This document shows, in pieces, positions 7,286-13,639 of a stretch of 16,549 nucleotides of DNA (positions are counted from its first letter, which is position 1; each line of letters starts with the position of its first letter). The stretch comes from Desulfotomaculum sp. Lineage in GTDB: Bacteria; Bacillota; Desulfotomaculia; Desulfotomaculales; Ammonificaceae. The stretch spans positions 1-16,549 of the forward strand of contig DTYU01000228.1 in assembly GCA_012961725.1 (NCBI GenBank), read 5' to 3'. The notes beneath the pieces are model-generated. The model made no database searches and was not told where the DNA came from. It saw nothing but the letters and a program-made list of their open reading frames with translations. Made by a program: the position numbers and the translations under genes.

Positions 7286-8674
7286 ATGGAGGACTTGACA
7301 CCGCGGGAAATCGTAGCCGAACTCGATAAATATATCGTGGGACAGGATGAGGCCAAGAAGGCGGTTGCTGTTGCGTTGCGCAACCGCTACCGGCGGAACC
7401 ATCTGCCGGTCGAACTGCGTGACGAGGTAATGCCGAAAAACATTTTGATGATCGGTCCGACCGGGGTCGGGAAGACGGAGATCGCCCGGCGCCTGGCGCG
7501 GCTGGTTAATGCCCCGTTCATCAAGGTCGAAGCCACGAAGTTTACCGAGATCGGCTATGTGGGGCGGGATGTCGAGGGAATGGTACGCGATCTGGTTGAA
7601 ACGGCGGTTAGGATGGTGCGCCAGGAAAAATACGCCGCTGTCGAGGAGAAGGCCCAACTGCTTGCCGTAGAGCGCATCTTGGAGATTTTGCTGCCGTATC
7701 CTGAGAAGGCCGTCCGAAACCCGCTCGAGGTCATTTTTGGCGCTGCGCGGCCTACAGGCGAAGGTTTTGAAGACGAGGAAAGGATGCGGCGTATCGACCG
7801 CCAGCGGGAAGAGCTGCGCAGGAGGCTGGCCCGGGGTGAGCTCGAAGATGAAACGATCGAAGTAGAGGTTGAGGACAAAACGGTTCCTTTTTTGGAGATT
7901 TTTTCCGGAACGGGTGTAGAGGAGATGGGTTTTAACATCCAAGACCTTATGGGCAGCGTTTTCCCCGTTAGGAAGAAGAAGCGCCGCGTGACTGTGCGGG
8001 AGGCGCGGCGGATTCTGGCGCAGCAGGAGGCGGCGAAACTCATCGACATGGAAGAGGTGACCCAGGAGGCGGTGCGGCGGGCGGAAGAACACGGCATCAT
8101 TTTTATCGACGAGATCGACAAGATCGCCGGACGCGAAACAGGAACCGGGCCCGACGTATCAAGGAGCGGCGTACAGCGAGACATCCTGCCGATCGTCGAA
8201 GGTTCCACGGTGACCACGAAATACGGCCCTGCAAGGACCGACCATATCCTCTTTATTGCCGCGGGTGCGTTTCATACCAGCAAGCCGTCCGATCTGATCC
8301 CCGAACTGCAGGGGCGTTTTCCCATCCGGGTGGAACTGGGCGCCCTCAGCCGTGATGATTTTCTGCAGATCTTGACGGAGCCCTCAAACGCGCTGATCAG
8401 ACAGTACGCGGCGTTATTGGACACGGAAGGCGTAAAGCTTGAATTTTCGGAAAATTCTCTTGGCGCGATCGCAAGGATAGCTTATACTATTAATGAGCAA
8501 ACGGAAAATATTGGGGCGCGGCGGCTGCATACCGTCCTTGAAAAACTCCTGGAAGACATCTCATTTAATGCTCCGGACCTAAAAGGACAGACGATCAAGA
8601 TCGATGAGGCGTTTGTTAATGCCAAGCTTGGCCCGATTGTTGCGCGCGAGGACCACAGCCGGTATATCCTTTGA
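7286..8674 (+). CDS. hslU: ATP-dependent protease ATPase subunit HslU (ClpY)
   Basis: HslU is the AAA+ unfoldase that feeds substrates into HslV. I choose the ATG at 7286, which begins MEDLTPREIVAELDKYIVGQ and has AGGGGGAT (7273-7280) upstream; a 23-residue longer frame overlaps hslV without a ribosome site. The product is 462 aa, the normal length. Visible motifs are Walker A GPTGVGKT (57-64), pore loop GYVGRD (90-95), the charged intermediate domain (about 110-240), Walker B IIFIDEID (271-278), the arginine-rich GRFPIRVEL region (343-351) and sensor-2 GARR (410-413). The C-terminal tail SRYIL is the part that docks into HslV. In Bacillus, codY follows here; in this window rpsB comes next. 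Confidence 0.97.
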   Translation: MEDLTPREIVAELDKYIVGQDEAKKAVAVALRNRYRRNHLPVELRDEVMPKNILMIGPTGVGKTEIARRLARLVNAPFIKVEATKFTEIGYVGRDVEGMVRDLVETAVRMVRQEKYAAVEEKAQLLAVERILEILLPYPEKAVRNPLEVIFGAARPTGEGFEDEERMRRIDRQREELRRRLARGELEDETIEVEVEDKTVPFLEIFSGTGVEEMGFNIQDLMGSVFPVRKKKRRVTVREARRILAQQEAAKLIDMEEVTQEAVRRAEEHGIIFIDEIDKIAGRETGTGPDVSRSGVQRDILPIVEGSTVTTKYGPARTDHILFIAAGAFHTSKPSDLIPELQGRFPIRVELGALSRDDFLQILTEPSNALIRQYAALLDTEGVKLEFSENSLGAIARIAYTINEQTENIGARRLHTVLEKLLEDISFNAPDLKGQTIKIDEAFVNAKLGPIVAREDHSRYIL

Positions 8675-8737
8675 CATCATACGGAACGCCTCGGGTTACG
8701 CGGATTTCGGAGGAGCCGTACCGGCACGCACAATTTG

Positions 8738-8767
8738 TTGCGCGTGGAGCGGGCTGGATGATAAAAT
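8738..8767 (+). promoter_or_regulatory. Likely sigma-A promoter for rpsB
   Basis: TTGCGC (8738-8743), an 18-nt spacer and TAAAAT (8762-8767) match a housekeeping promoter, with TGA just before the -10 box forming an extended -10 (TGn). It predicts a start of transcription near 8774 and a 5' leader of about 110 nt. The -35 box is poor (3 of 6), but the extended -10 and the position in a gene-free gap support it. Confidence 0.5.
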
Positions 8768-8773
8768 AAAGGC

Positions 8774-8884
8774 CGGCATGTCAACGACTACTCACGCCGC
8801 CTGATTACTGGAGGGGGTGCCTGCGGGTCTTCCAGGGAGATGACGGCGGCGGCGGTGAGAACCCCGGCGGAAGGAGGTGGAGAA
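8774..8884 (+). promoter_or_regulatory. 5' leader of rpsB, possible regulatory RNA
   Basis: About 110 nt of G-rich non-coding sequence lie between the predicted transcription start and the rpsB GTG. CTGGA (8808-8812) can pair with TCCAG (8831-8835) around an 18-nt loop. Leaders of ribosomal protein genes often bind the protein they encode, but I do not recognise a named family here. An eight-codon open frame from ATG 8778 lacks a usable ribosome site. Confidence 0.25.
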
Positions 8885-9613
8885 GTGGCGGTTGTTTCCA
8901 TGAAGCAGTTGCTCGAGGCCGGGGTGCATTTTGGGCACCAGACAAGACGCTGGAACCCGAAGATGGCACCCTATATATTTATGGAGCGGAACGGCATCTA
9001 CATTATCGACCTGCAAAAGACCGTTAAGAAGATCGAGGAGGTCTATAATTTTGTTAAAGAGATAGCGGCACAGGGGGGGAATATCCTTTTTGTCGGGACC
9101 AAAAAACAGGCCCAGCAGTCTATTCAGGAAGAGGCCGAGCGGTGCGGCATGTTTTATGTCAACCAGCGCTGGCTCGGCGGGATGCTGACAAACTTTCAGA
9201 CGATCAGACGCCGCGTTGAGCGGCTGCATGAGTTAGAACGGCTGGAGGAGAGCGGTCAGTTGGAGATGCGGACTAAAAAAGAGGCTGCGGAACTCTTGCG
9301 GGAAAAAGGAAAGCTCCAGAAGTACTTGGGCGGCATCAAAAACATGCGCCAGGTACCCTGGGCGTTATATGTGGTAGATCCGCGGAAGGAACGCATAGCC
9401 GTAGCGGAGGCCCGAAAGTTGGGTGTACCCGTGTTAGCTATCGTCGATACGAACTGCGACCCGGATGAGGTGGACTATGTGATTCCGGGCAACGATGACG
9501 CCATAAGGGCGGTACGCCTGATAACAAGCAAGATCGCTGATGCGGTAATCGAAGGCCGCGAAGGGGTTGCCGCTCCTGAGGAAGAGCAGGAAGAGGCCTT
9601 GCAGGGGGGGTAG
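8885..9613 (+). CDS. rpsB: 30S ribosomal protein S2
   Basis: S2 is a primary protein of the small subunit head/body junction, needed for S1 binding and initiation. I use the GTG at 8885 because AAGGAGGTGG (8871-8880) lies seven nt away. An ATG at 8840 is in frame, but has only CAGGGAG two nt upstream and would add 15 low-complexity residues. The product is 242 aa. Clear S2 blocks are MKQLLEAGVHFGHQTRRWNP near the N-terminus, GIYIIDLQKT, NILFVGTKKQAQ, YVNQRWLGGMLTNFQTI, VPWALYVVDPRKE and LAIVDTNCDPDEVDYVIPGN. The acidic tail (EEEQEEALQGG) is common in Firmicutes. The last codons and the stop form part of a hairpin before tsf. rpsB-tsf order is nearly universal in bacteria. Confidence 0.98.
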   Translation: MAVVSMKQLLEAGVHFGHQTRRWNPKMAPYIFMERNGIYIIDLQKTVKKIEEVYNFVKEIAAQGGNILFVGTKKQAQQSIQEEAERCGMFYVNQRWLGGMLTNFQTIRRRVERLHELERLEESGQLEMRTKKEAAELLREKGKLQKYLGGIKNMRQVPWALYVVDPRKERIAVAEARKLGVPVLAIVDTNCDPDEVDYVIPGNDDAIRAVRLITSKIADAVIEGREGVAAPEEEQEEALQGG

Positions 9614-9628
9614 AAAACCCCCTTTTTT
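9604..9628 (+). terminator. Short GC hairpin with T6 tail at the rpsB stop (terminator/attenuator)
   Basis: G7 (9604-9610), a loop of TAGAAAA, C5 (9618-9622) and T6 (9623-9628) form a five-bp all-GC stem plus U tract. The rpsB stop codon TAG is in the loop, so a terminating ribosome would cover the hairpin. It is probably a partial terminator lowering tsf expression from the rpsB promoter. Confidence 0.5.
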
Positions 9629-9653
9629 CACGCGGATTGGCGAAGAACAGCCC

Positions 9654-9682
9654 TTTTAAGCGGGTTGATTTTTGGATATAAT
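9654..9682 (+). promoter_or_regulatory. Candidate sigma-A promoter for tsf
   Basis: A perfect TATAAT (9677-9682) lies 17 nt after TTTTAA (9654-9659), in the gap between the rpsB hairpin and tsf. The -35 match is only 3 of 6. The 46-nt distance to the tsf GTG and the hairpin just upstream make an independent tsf promoter plausible. Confidence 0.45.
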
Positions 9683-9728
9683 CCCCTTATGGGGTCTGAG
9701 CAAATGAGCAGAGGGGGTCAAGGTCTGA

Positions 9729-10334
9729 GTGGAGGTTCCGGCAAGGTTGGTCAAAGAGCTCCGGGAACGCACCGGGGTGGGGATGATGGACTGCAAAAAG
9801 GCACTGGCCGAGACGGGGTGCGATATCGAGAAGGCGGTTCTTTTTTTGCGGGAAAAGGGGTTGGCAGCAGCCGCAAAACGAGCGGGACGAACGGCGTCAG
9901 AGGGGTTAGTCTCTGCGTACATCCACCCCGGTAACCGCATCGGGGTGCTCGTAGAGGTCAACTGCGAGACCGATTTTGTGGCGAAAACGGATGATTTTCA
10001 GAGTTTGGTTCACGATATCGCGTTGCAGGTGGCGGCCGCACGCCCGGAATACGTTTCGCGCGACAGTGTTCCGGCGGAAATGATCAAGCGGGAAAAGGAG
10101 ATTCTCCGCGCCCAGGCGCTCAATGAGGGGAAGCCGGAAAAGGTGGTGGAAAAAATGGTCGCGGGACGCCTGGAGAAGTTTTTTAGGGAGACCTGTCTTC
10201 TCGATCAGCCGTTTATTAAGAATCCCGAGATCACCGTTGGGAATTTACTGCATGAGGCGATCGCACGAATGGGTGAGAATATTGTAATCCGGAGATTCAC
10301 CAGGTACGAGTTGGGTGAGGGAGCAAAGGGCTAA
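9729..10334 (+). CDS. tsf: Elongation factor Ts (short form)
   Basis: EF-Ts exchanges GDP for GTP on EF-Tu. The GTG at 9729 has AAGG (9720-9723) and a G5 run just upstream, and the protein begins MEVPARLVKELRERTGVGMMDCKKAL, the standard UBA-type N-terminal domain. The catalytic TDFV is at residues 81-84 (VNCETDFVAKTDDF). The product is 201 aa, clearly shorter than the roughly 290-residue Bacillus and E. coli proteins. It resembles the compact Thermus-type EF-Ts with a single core subdomain and the C-terminal region GNLLHEAIARMGENIVIRRF. This is normal for several thermophilic and clostridial lineages, and I see no frameshift. It follows rpsB and precedes pyrH. Confidence 0.96.
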   Translation: MEVPARLVKELRERTGVGMMDCKKALAETGCDIEKAVLFLREKGLAAAAKRAGRTASEGLVSAYIHPGNRIGVLVEVNCETDFVAKTDDFQSLVHDIALQVAAARPEYVSRDSVPAEMIKREKEILRAQALNEGKPEKVVEKMVAGRLEKFFRETCLLDQPFIKNPEITVGNLLHEAIARMGENIVIRRFTRYELGEGAKG

Positions 10335-10367
10335 GTGAGAAGTGAGATTCTCAAATGGCAGGGAGGC

Positions 10368-10396
10368 TCGGAATGAAAAGACTGCACTTTTATAAT
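10368..10396 (+). promoter_or_regulatory. Candidate promoter for pyrH
   Basis: A perfect TATAAT (10391-10396) sits 56 nt before the pyrH ATG in an AT-rich gap of about 115 nt. The hexamer 17 nt upstream (TCGGAA, 10368-10373) is a poor -35 box, and no TGn is present. The site is supported only by the -10 match and its position. Confidence 0.3.
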
Positions 10397-10429
10397 TTAG
10401 TATGGTGTCCCCGAAATTTGAAGAAGTAG
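10373..10429 (+). other. Possible 18-codon ORF upstream of pyrH
   Basis: ATG 10373 opens an 18-codon frame ending at TAG 10427-10429, with GGGAGG (10361-10366) six nt upstream, a textbook ribosome site. The peptide is basic and aromatic (MKRLHFYNLVWCPRNLKK). It would only be translated from transcripts started before the gap, because the TATAAT at 10391-10396 lies inside it. It could be a leader peptide or chance; I do not recognise it. Confidence 0.2.
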
Positions 10430-10451
10430 TATTTGCGAGGGAGATTTGGTG

Positions 10452-11213
10452 ATGATTACTCCTAAGTACCGCCGGGTTATAGTTAAGATAAGCGGAGAGG
10501 CCCTGGCAGGTGACCAGGATTACGGGATCGATCCGGAAGTAGCGGCTTTCGTGGCCCGTGAGATCAGAGATGTCCTGCAGCAGTTCCGGACCGAGATCGC
10601 GGTGGTGGTCGGCGGCGGGAATATCTGGCGCGGTGTTGCAGGGAGCGCCAAGGGGATGGATCGTGCTACCGCGGACTATATGGGGATGCTCGCAACCACC
10701 ATCAACGCCCTGGCCCTGCAGGATGCTTTGGAGCAGGCGGGTGTGGATACCCGGGTACAGACAGCGATTGAGATGCGGGCCATTGCCGAGCCTTATATCA
10801 GACGGAGGGCGATCAGACATCTGGAAAAAGGAAGGGTGGTCATCTTCGCGGCCGGCACCGGCAGCCCCTATTTTTCTACGGATACTACCGCCGCCCTGCG
10901 GGCGGCGGAGATCGAGGCGGATGCCATTCTGATGGCTAAGCGGGGAGTGGACGGGGTCTACGATGCCGACCCTACAACAAACCCTAAAGCCCGGAAGTTT
11001 CAGTCTTTGACTTATATTGAGATGATCAACCGGGGATTAGGTGTCATGGATGCAACCGCAGCTTCGCTTTGTATGGATAACGGTATACCGGTAATCGTCT
11101 TTAACGTGAGGGAGCAGGGAAACATTCGCCGCGCGGTTTTGGGTGAAAGAATAGGCACCTATATAGGGGGTGATGCAGCTTGCGCGAACTCGTTACAGGT
11201 ACAGAAGAGTTAA
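10452..11213 (+). CDS. pyrH: Uridylate kinase (UMP kinase)
   Basis: PyrH phosphorylates UMP to UDP for pyrimidine nucleotide synthesis; the bacterial enzyme is a hexamer of the amino-acid-kinase fold. TTG 10446, GTG 10449 and ATG 10452 stand in a row. I take the ATG, eight nt after GAGGGAG (10437-10443). The product is 253 aa. Motifs include VIVKISGEAL near the N-terminus, VVGGGNIWRG, MGMLATTINALALQDAL, AGTGSPYFSTDTTAALRA, LMAKRGVDGVYDADP and the C-terminal GERIGTYIGG. The last 11 or so residues (DAACANSLQVQKS) exceed the usual end and are encoded by DNA that also holds the frr ribosome site and start. The rpsB-tsf-pyrH-frr order is conserved across bacteria. Confidence 0.97.
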   Translation: MITPKYRRVIVKISGEALAGDQDYGIDPEVAAFVAREIRDVLQQFRTEIAVVVGGGNIWRGVAGSAKGMDRATADYMGMLATTINALALQDALEQAGVDTRVQTAIEMRAIAEPYIRRRAIRHLEKGRVVIFAAGTGSPYFSTDTTAALRAAEIEADAILMAKRGVDGVYDADPTTNPKARKFQSLTYIEMINRGLGVMDATAASLCMDNGIPVIVFNVREQGNIRRAVLGERIGTYIGGDAACANSLQVQKS

Positions 11214-11734
11214 TGAAGAAAGCCGTGGAACATCTGCGCAAGGATTTGTCTACGGTCAGGACGGGAAGGGCGACGCCAGCGCTCTTGGAGAGGATCACGG
11301 TCGATTACTACGGAACGCCGACACCGGTTAACCAGGTTGCCACGATCAACGTGCCCGAACCGAGGCTTTTGGTGATCCAGCCATGGGATAAGTCGGTAAT
11401 TTCCAATATTGAGCGGGCGATTATGAAGTCGGATTTGGGTGTCAACCCGGTCAGTGACGGATCTGTGATCCGCTTGGCCCTGCCGCAACTTACTCAAGAG
11501 CGGCGTCAGGAATTGGTCAGGCTTGTCCGCAAGAAGGCGGAAGAAGGAAGGGTTGCGGTCAGGAATATCCGCAGGGATGCGAATGATGAGCTGAAGGCGC
11601 GGCAAAAAGAGGGCGGTTTTTCAGAAGATGAACTGAAAAGAATGCAGGGTGAAGTCCAGAAGTTGACGGATAAATATATAAAAGAGATAGATCATGTGCT
11701 ATCGGCCAAGGAAAAAGAGATCATGGAAGTGTAG
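11180..11734 (+). CDS. frr: Ribosome recycling factor (RRF)
   Basis: RRF works with EF-G to split the post-termination ribosome. The start is TTG 11180, nine nt after AGGGGG (11165-11170), inside the last 34 nt of pyrH; the overlap suggests coupled translation. The product is 184 aa, within one residue of the common length. The protein shows the full RRF pattern: the three-helix stem (LMKKAVEHLRKDLSTVRTGRA, with ALLERITVDYYG; then QERRQELVRLVRKKAEE and VAVRNIRRDANDELK) and the small domain (YGTPTPVNQVATINVPEPRLL). The run RTGRATPALL is highly conserved. Confidence 0.97.
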   Translation: MRELVTGTEELMKKAVEHLRKDLSTVRTGRATPALLERITVDYYGTPTPVNQVATINVPEPRLLVIQPWDKSVISNIERAIMKSDLGVNPVSDGSVIRLALPQLTQERRQELVRLVRKKAEEGRVAVRNIRRDANDELKARQKEGGFSEDELKRMQGEVQKLTDKYIKEIDHVLSAKEKEIMEV

Positions 11735-11737
11735 CCG

Positions 11738-11962
11738 GTGTTGGGGGATATCTTGGGATGGGAATTAGATGCGGCCGAGCCTGTTTTGAAGCAGGCCGGT
11801 TTCCGCCTTCAGGTCACGGCGACCCTGGCGCCGGGGCGGATGCCGGAGGGAAAGCGGCGTGTTGTTCGTGCCCGGCGGCTTTCAAACGAATCAATAGAAT
11901 TAGTGGTGGTCTTCAGCCGCGTTTTCAATCCCCCGCCGGGGGCTAATGAGGAGGCAATCTGA
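11738..11962 (+). CDS. Small PASTA-like protein of unknown function
   Basis: A 74-residue frame fills the gap between frr and uppS. It starts three nt after frr (GTG 11738, weak ribosome site) or at TTG 11753, which has GGGGG five nt upstream, and ends overlapping the uppS start as TGATG. The body LGWELDAAEPVLKQAGF, a variable middle, then GKRRVVRARR and SIELVVVFSR has the helix-strand-strand rhythm of a single PASTA domain (GWxLxxAxxxLxxAG, ending in a hydrophobic strand). PASTA domains bind muropeptides or cell-wall material, usually outside the cell, but no signal peptide is visible. Its tight fit in the operon and strong downstream coupling argue that it is translated. The PASTA assignment is inference from the pattern. 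Confidence 0.6.
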   Translation: MLGDILGWELDAAEPVLKQAGFRLQVTATLAPGRMPEGKRRVVRARRLSNESIELVVVFSRVFNPPPGANEEAI

Positions 11963-12756
11963 TGCTGGAGGGTGTTGTCGGCCGGCGCAGGACGGAAAAA
12001 ACCCTGCCGCGTAATGAGAAAATATTAAGGTCACTGCTCGACCCTTCCGCTTTACCCCGCCATGTGGCCGTAATCATGGACGGGAACGGCCGCTGGGCGA
12101 TTAAGCGCGGCCTGCCGCGCACGCTTGGCCACCGGACGGGGGTAAAGTCTTTACGGGAGGTGGTCCGCCTTTCTGCCGAGCTGGGGATTTCTGCGCTCTC
12201 TGCGTACGCGTTTTCTACCGAGAACTGGCGGAGGCCGCCTGAAGAGGTTTCTTTTCTGATGGAGCTTTTTGTGGAGTATGCCGGAAAGGAAGTGGAGGAA
12301 CTCAGGCGCAACGGCGTAAAGGTGCGGGTTATCGGCAGGAGAGAAGGACTTCCCGCCCGCGTGCTGGAGGCAATTCAATCGTTGGAGCAGGAAACGAAGG
12401 AAGGCGGCCGGGTTACCCTGAACTTGGCCGTCAATTACGGCTCCCGTTGGGAGATCGTTGACGCAGTAAAAGCGATTGCCCAAGAGGTTCAAAGGGGAGT
12501 GGTTAAGCCTGAAGAGATTGATGAAGCAGTGATCAGCTCCCACCTGTACACCGCCGGACTGCCCGATCCCGACCTGCTTATCCGGCCGGCCGGGGAGTTG
12601 AGGGTAAGCAACTTTCTGCTTTGGCAGCTCGCATACACCGAGTTTTACGTGACACCGGTGCTGTGGCCGGATTTTGGCCGGGTCGACTTTCTTCAGGCGC
12701 TGATTACCTACCAGCAGCGCGAGCGCCGCTTCGGAGGGTTAAAGGGTAATCGATAG
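11962..12756 (+). CDS. uppS: Isoprenyl transferase, undecaprenyl diphosphate synthase
   Basis: UppS adds isopentenyl diphosphate units in cis to farnesyl diphosphate, making the C55 carrier for peptidoglycan and teichoic acid precursors. ATG 11962 has GAGGAGG (11948-11954) seven nt upstream. The product is 264 aa; the first 30 or so residues are a polar lead. The catalytic Asp is D40 in VIMDGNGRWA. SAYAFSTENWRRP (80-92), NLAVNYGSRWEI (154-165) and SNFLLWQLAYTEFY (216-229) are standard. The pyrophosphate-binding loop reads IRPAGELRVSN, with Pro where most enzymes have Thr (RTSGE or RTGGE); R208, E212 and R214 are kept. cdsA follows, as in Bacillus and E. coli. Confidence 0.97.
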   Translation: MLEGVVGRRRTEKTLPRNEKILRSLLDPSALPRHVAVIMDGNGRWAIKRGLPRTLGHRTGVKSLREVVRLSAELGISALSAYAFSTENWRRPPEEVSFLMELFVEYAGKEVEELRRNGVKVRVIGRREGLPARVLEAIQSLEQETKEGGRVTLNLAVNYGSRWEIVDAVKAIAQEVQRGVVKPEEIDEAVISSHLYTAGLPDPDLLIRPAGELRVSNFLLWQLAYTEFYVTPVLWPDFGRVDFLQALITYQQRERRFGGLKGNR

Positions 12757-12783
12757 GGCAGGCGAGTTTGCTTGGGACGGGAA

Positions 12784-13584
12784 ATGGTTATCAGAAGCGG
12801 TGACAGTTTGATCCTGCGGCTGATAAGTGCGGCTGCCGGAATCCCGCTGCTTATCTTAGCTGCGTGGTGGGGCGGATGGCTGCTTATTCTGTTCGTCGGC
12901 GTACTTTACTTCACGGGCGTCAGGGAAATGTTGCGTCTGCTAAGTGGCGTAGGACTGACGCCCCGTTATCTCTTGGCTTACGTATGCGGGCTTGTCTTGG
13001 TCGCCGCGGCTTATTTCAGAAACGGGGAATATTACCCGGAAGCGTTGATTTGCTGCATGCTGGTCTGCGTCCTGCCGCTGATCTTTCTCTTTCCGCGCTA
13101 CACGCCGCCAGAGGCTGGCGTGACCTTTCTCAGTGTTGCCTACCTTTCTCTGTTTTTTTGCCTTTACCTGATCCGGCTGTTGCCTAATGGGTTCTATTGG
13201 CTGCTTCTGACTCTGGTCGGTACATGGGCTTTCGATACGCTGGCGTATTTTGTGGGCCGGCGTTTCGGCAGACAGCGCATGACGCCGGAGCTGAGCCCCG
13301 GCAAGACGCTCGAGGGGTTTTGCGCCGGTCTTGCCGGCAGCTCAGTGGCGGCTGGGATCTTTGCCTTCTATCTGCCCTTCAACCCGCTGCTCCTATCTTT
13401 ACTTGGCCTGGTCCTCGGCGGGGTTTGTCAGGTCGGCGATCTTGTCTTGTCAGCGGTGAAAAGGGCGACGGGTCACAAGGACACAGGCTTTTTAATTCCC
13501 GGACACGGGGGCGTTTTGGACCGGTTCGACAGTATGCTGCTGAGCGCACCTGCGGTTTATGTCGTGGCGGGGTGGCTGTCTTGA
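12784..13584 (+). CDS. cdsA: Phosphatidate cytidylyltransferase (CDP-diglyceride synthase)
   Basis: CdsA converts phosphatidic acid and CTP to CDP-diacylglycerol, the precursor of all membrane phospholipids. The start is uncertain: ATG 12784 (266 aa) or TTG 12772 (270 aa), neither with a strong ribosome site. I take the ATG. The protein is almost entirely hydrophobic segments (about seven to eight likely membrane helices). Its C-terminal part carries the family signature intact: SAVKRATGHKDTGFLIPGHG followed by GVLDRFDS, containing the KD, HGG and DRxD metal- and CTP-binding residues. It is 27 nt after uppS, and the stop is followed at once by heptamer repeat locus C. Confidence 0.96.
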   Translation: MVIRSGDSLILRLISAAAGIPLLILAAWWGGWLLILFVGVLYFTGVREMLRLLSGVGLTPRYLLAYVCGLVLVAAAYFRNGEYYPEALICCMLVCVLPLIFLFPRYTPPEAGVTFLSVAYLSLFFCLYLIRLLPNGFYWLLLTLVGTWAFDTLAYFVGRRFGRQRMTPELSPGKTLEGFCAGLAGSSVAAGIFAFYLPFNPLLLSLLGLVLGGVCQVGDLVLSAVKRATGHKDTGFLIPGHGGVLDRFDSMLLSAPAVYVVAGWLS

Positions 13585-13586
13585 TT

Positions 13587-13635
13587 CAGAGGTCAGAGGC
13601 AAGAGGTCGGAGGCCGGAAGTCGGAGGTCGGAGGA
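13587..13635 (+). repeat. Degenerate heptanucleotide tandem repeat, locus C
   Basis: Seven uninterrupted 7-nt units fill almost all of the cdsA-ytvI gap. Units read CAGAGGT, CAGAGGC, AAGAGGT, CGGAGGC, CGGAAGT, CGGAGGT and CGGAGGA, giving the consensus CRGAGGT. The last unit contains the GGAGGA that serves as ribosome site for the next gene. The same consensus is seen at 2025-2045. Confidence 0.75.
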
Positions 13636-13639
13636 AGGG

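Noticed and set aside
7271..8092. 273-codon minus-strand frame inside hslU
   Set aside because: Antisense to the intact, strongly conserved hslU; composition is that of a shadow frame.
8778..8804. Eight-codon leader peptide (MSTTTHAA) before rpsB, suggesting Thr attenuation
   Set aside because: The only ribosome-like bases lie upstream of the predicted transcription start, and no terminator/antiterminator pair follows.
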